The notes beneath the pieces were generated by a model. The model ran no database searches. It was not told the origin of the DNA and saw nothing but the letters and a program-made list of their open reading frames with translations. A DNA stretch of 5,784 nucleotides from CAYHZL01 sp964361075. GTDB lineage: Bacteria; Bacteroidota; Ignavibacteria; UBA10030; UBA8401. Shown here in pieces: positions 5,069 to 5,784 of the stretch; position 1 is the first letter of the stretch; every line of letters begins with the position of its first letter. The position numbers and the translations under genes were made by a program. The DNA lies in contig CAYHZL010000213.1 in assembly GCA_964361075.1 (NCBI GenBank), positions 1-5,784 on the forward strand, given 5' to 3'.

Positions 5069-5701
5069 ATGATTGCATTTATACTTGGTCTTATTATCGG
5101 TTATCTTACTGCAATTCCTGTTGGACCAATTAATCTTGCGGTAATAATGAAGGGGCTTTCCAATAAAACGGGGCAAGGCGTAATGATTGGCGCCGGCTCT
5201 GCATTTATGGATATTATTTATTGCAGTGCAGCGATGTTTGGTATTTCAATGTTGGTTTCGGATTCGCAACTGCAGTTTATTTTTCAAGTAGCCACATTTG
5301 TTATCTTTTTTTTCTTCGGAATTAAAACAACATTTTTCAAAATTCACGAAGCAAAATTACAACGCAATGAAGATGCGCCCGGTTTTAAACGGTATTTTTT
5401 GTTAGGTATGGCTTTATATCTTCCCAACATTCCTATTATTGGCTATTGGATTACCGTCGCCGGTATTGTTCATAGTTATCGTCTTATAGATCCCTCACCT
5501 CTTAACAATTTACTTTTTTCTCTCGGCACCGGTTTAGGTACGGTGATGTGGTTCTTTACGCTTGTGGAATTGGTGGAACGACATAAAATGAAATTCGATG
5601 TTTCGACACTGCAAAAAATTACACGACTCTTCGGAATTATCTTAATTATTATTTCTTCGGTGATGGGATGGAATTTGGTGAAAGAGCTGATGGTGAGGTA
5701 A
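5069..5701 (+). CDS. LysE-family transporter (amino acid or metabolite exporter)
   Basis: Inner-membrane protein of 210 residues, the normal LysE/RhtB size, with six predicted hydrophobic helices at about 2-25, 38-62, 68-90, 109-133, 145-167 and 184-204. The family N-terminal motif is present as IPVGPINLAVIMKGLSNKTGQGVMIGAGSAFMD in outline: Gly19-Pro20 and Asn22, Gly29, Gly41, Gly43 and Asp48. The second-half helix has LPNIP at 118-122, in the place of the usual Asn-Pro motif. Family members export amino acids such as lysine, arginine or threonine, but substrate cannot be predicted here. The ATG at 5069 begins directly with the first helix. It appears to be transcribed alone from the promoter-like sequence just upstream. 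The remaining 83 bp of the window hold no convincing gene. Confidence 0.85.
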   Translation: MIAFILGLIIGYLTAIPVGPINLAVIMKGLSNKTGQGVMIGAGSAFMDIIYCSAAMFGISMLVSDSQLQFIFQVATFVIFFFFGIKTTFFKIHEAKLQRNEDAPGFKRYFLLGMALYLPNIPIIGYWITVAGIVHSYRLIDPSPLNNLLFSLGTGLGTVMWFFTLVELVERHKMKFDVSTLQKITRLFGIILIIISSVMGWNLVKELMVR

Positions 5702-5784
5702 ATTCAGTTCTCTGCAAACAATATAAAATCGTAACTGCTCAGCATATTTTTTTTCTAATTTCAGTATTTCCAAAAAAAAACGAA

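Noticed and set aside
5642..5784. Open frame on the minus strand entering from the right edge and ending at 5642-5644, with a plausible-looking stretch ILKLEKKYAEQLRFYIVCREL.
   Set aside because: It would overlap the LysE-family gene by 60 bp tail to tail, and the overlapped part (His/Asn-rich) looks like antisense shadow. Too short to recognise. More sequence to the right would decide whether a convergent gene ends here.
5702..5784. Possible intrinsic terminator after the LysE-family gene (tgctcagca followed by T-rich sequence).
   Set aside because: The stem is only 3 bp, too weak to support a call.

Overview
The window is an AT-rich bacterial chromosome segment with ordinary housekeeping and transport genes separated by short intergenic gaps. 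Several of those gaps hold dispersed palindromic repeats. Protein style (UbiA/MqnP-type prenyltransferase, NAD-type isocitrate dehydrogenase, DusB-like enzyme), the rarity of Shine-Dalgarno sites and the repeat types suggest the Bacteroidota/Chlorobiota/Ignavibacteriota group. This is an inference from general resemblance, not a proven assignment.

Left part (1-1424, minus strand): a beta-class carbonic anhydrase, cut by the window edge, lies 8 bp downstream of a UbiA-family polyprenyltransferase. The two probably share a transcript that reads leftward. Position 1425-1628 is a divergent intergenic region with an imperfect inverted repeat and a good sigma70-like promoter facing right.

Middle part (1629-3317, plus strand): an NAD-type isocitrate dehydrogenase and a compact cation-efflux (CDF-like) membrane protein, joined stop-to-start (TAA immediately followed by ATG), so probably cotranscribed. 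Position 3318-3524 has no recognisable gene. It contains a degenerate dispersed repeat broken by small GC-rich hairpins.

Right part (3525-5701, plus strand): a short HicB-like antitoxin gene, a tRNA-dihydrouridine synthase, a 214-bp gap with a 15-bp perfect inverted repeat, and a LysE-family exporter with its own promoter-like sequence.

The most interesting result is in the HicB-like gene. A 136-bp composite palindromic repeat has inserted at codon 58/59 and shifted the frame. The original last 15 codons and stop are still intact downstream in another frame, and that lost stop directly abuts the dihydrouridine synthase ATG. The present reading frame instead translates the repeat into a new C-terminus. 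I see no CRISPR array, complete transposon, tRNA, rRNA or recognisable new defence system.
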